A DNA stretch of 64,000 nucleotides from Xenopus tropicalis. Taxonomy: Eukaryota > Chordata > Amphibia > Anura > Pipidae. This document shows, piece after piece, positions 63,621 through 64,000 of the stretch. How positions within the stretch are numbered: the first letter of the stretch is position 1; the number at the start of each line of letters is the position of its first letter. The stretch covers positions 77,678,910 to 77,742,909 of the forward strand of contig NC_030683.2 of the NCBI RefSeq assembly GCF_000004195.4. Direction: 5' to 3'. The position numbers and the translations under genes were made by a program. The notes under the pieces are model-generated. The model worked only from the letters and a program-made list of their open reading frames with translations, was not told the origin of the DNA and ran no database searches.

Positions 63621-64000
63621 CCATTTTACTAGGCATTGTGGAAAGGCCATATAAGTCCTAAGCTCCTTAGTCTTTCATGTCACTGCTATTAAATAGCTAT
63701 TCTGAAATGCACTTAACTGGCTGCTAAGTTGCGTGTAACATTAAATACACACATTCAACAGTTGAATAAATATTAGGTTATGCCATATTGTACAACTGTG
63801 TTGTATTTAGTAATAGGGATGAGCAAATTTTTAGTAAGTGGTGGTCAGGGCTGCATGCCACCGTAGGCTCCAGACCTAAATGCTCCCCAGTGTACGTAAA
63901 CAATGTCATTTCCGGCAGTATGATATCACTTTTTGCAGTATGTGACATCACTTCCACTTCTGGCACTCACAATGCCCCTTACCTTTCTAGCTCTGCTGGT

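Larger units (their letters stand above)
58348..64000 (+). other. 3' flank of ubash3b (UTR or intergenic)
   Basis: No second gene is recognised. Contents: a (TA)n run near 58943-58957, a GGTATGGGACC repeat (59633-59981), a poly(C) run at 61335-61344, a T2 MITE (62172-62718), antisense CR1-like text (63341-63620) and, at the right edge from about 63812, the start of another repeat (AATAGGGATGAGCAAAT). Confidence 0.6.

Noticed and set aside
1..64000. Prokaryotic-style systems (CRISPR, operons, toxin-antitoxin, phage)
   Set aside because: Codon, intron and repeat features are those of a vertebrate nuclear genome; the tandem arrays lack the unique spacers of CRISPR.

Overview
The window is vertebrate genomic DNA, almost certainly from a Xenopus frog (X. 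tropicalis is my guess; the species is not proven). The repeat complement points there: TTAA-bounded T2-type MITEs, 'GGTGGCCATACAC' MITEs with TAA target duplications, many short hAT-like elements with 8-bp duplications, CR1-like LINE ends and a Tc1-like transposon. There is no operon, CRISPR array or other prokaryotic feature.

One host gene is present: ubash3b (TULA-2/STS-1), on the + strand. I assembled 13 coding exons by hand from splice sites and reading phase, from 24287 to the stop codon at 57714. They correspond to exons 2-14 of the vertebrate gene and encode 597 residues: the end of the UBA domain, a 2H phosphoesterase-like domain, an SH3 domain and a histidine phosphatase (PGM-like) domain. 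Both 2H HxT motifs and the phosphatase residues R338, H339, R421, E449 and H524 (visible-residue numbering) are present, and every junction keeps frame, so the gene looks functional. The first coding exon, about 52 residues, is not in the window, so 1-24286 is read as the 3' part of a long intron 1. From 57715 to the right edge is 3' UTR and flanking DNA with no further gene recognised.

The rest is intronic or flanking DNA dense with transposable elements. 1-24286: T2 MITEs at 7945-8936 and 20263-20683, TAA-duplicating MITEs at 16795-17119 and 22165-22494, a 363-bp near-perfect palindrome at 14941-15303, and hAT-like MITEs at 4017-4192, 12487-12633 and 19193-19422. 24287-45341: exons 2-9, a hAT-like MITE at 40774-41032 and an antisense solo LTR at 41879-43702. 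45342-57714: exons 10-14, a complete Tc1-like transposon with an uninterrupted transposase (46778-48372), a Helitron/Helentron-like element built of about ten tandem units (about 49040-50705), a second solo LTR split by a hAT-like element (51791-53055), and a three-level nest in which a CR1-like LINE end is split by a 1.5-kb hAT-like element carrying a G-rich minisatellite, itself split by a smaller hAT-like MITE (53880-55890). Past 57715: a T2 MITE at 62172-62718 and CR1-like remnants.

I saw no convincing undescribed gene system. The points most worth following are the apparently intact Tc1 copy, the minisatellite-bearing Helentron-like element, the nested hAT structures, and two oppositely oriented LTRs that bracket exons 8-11 and could favour a circular RNA.
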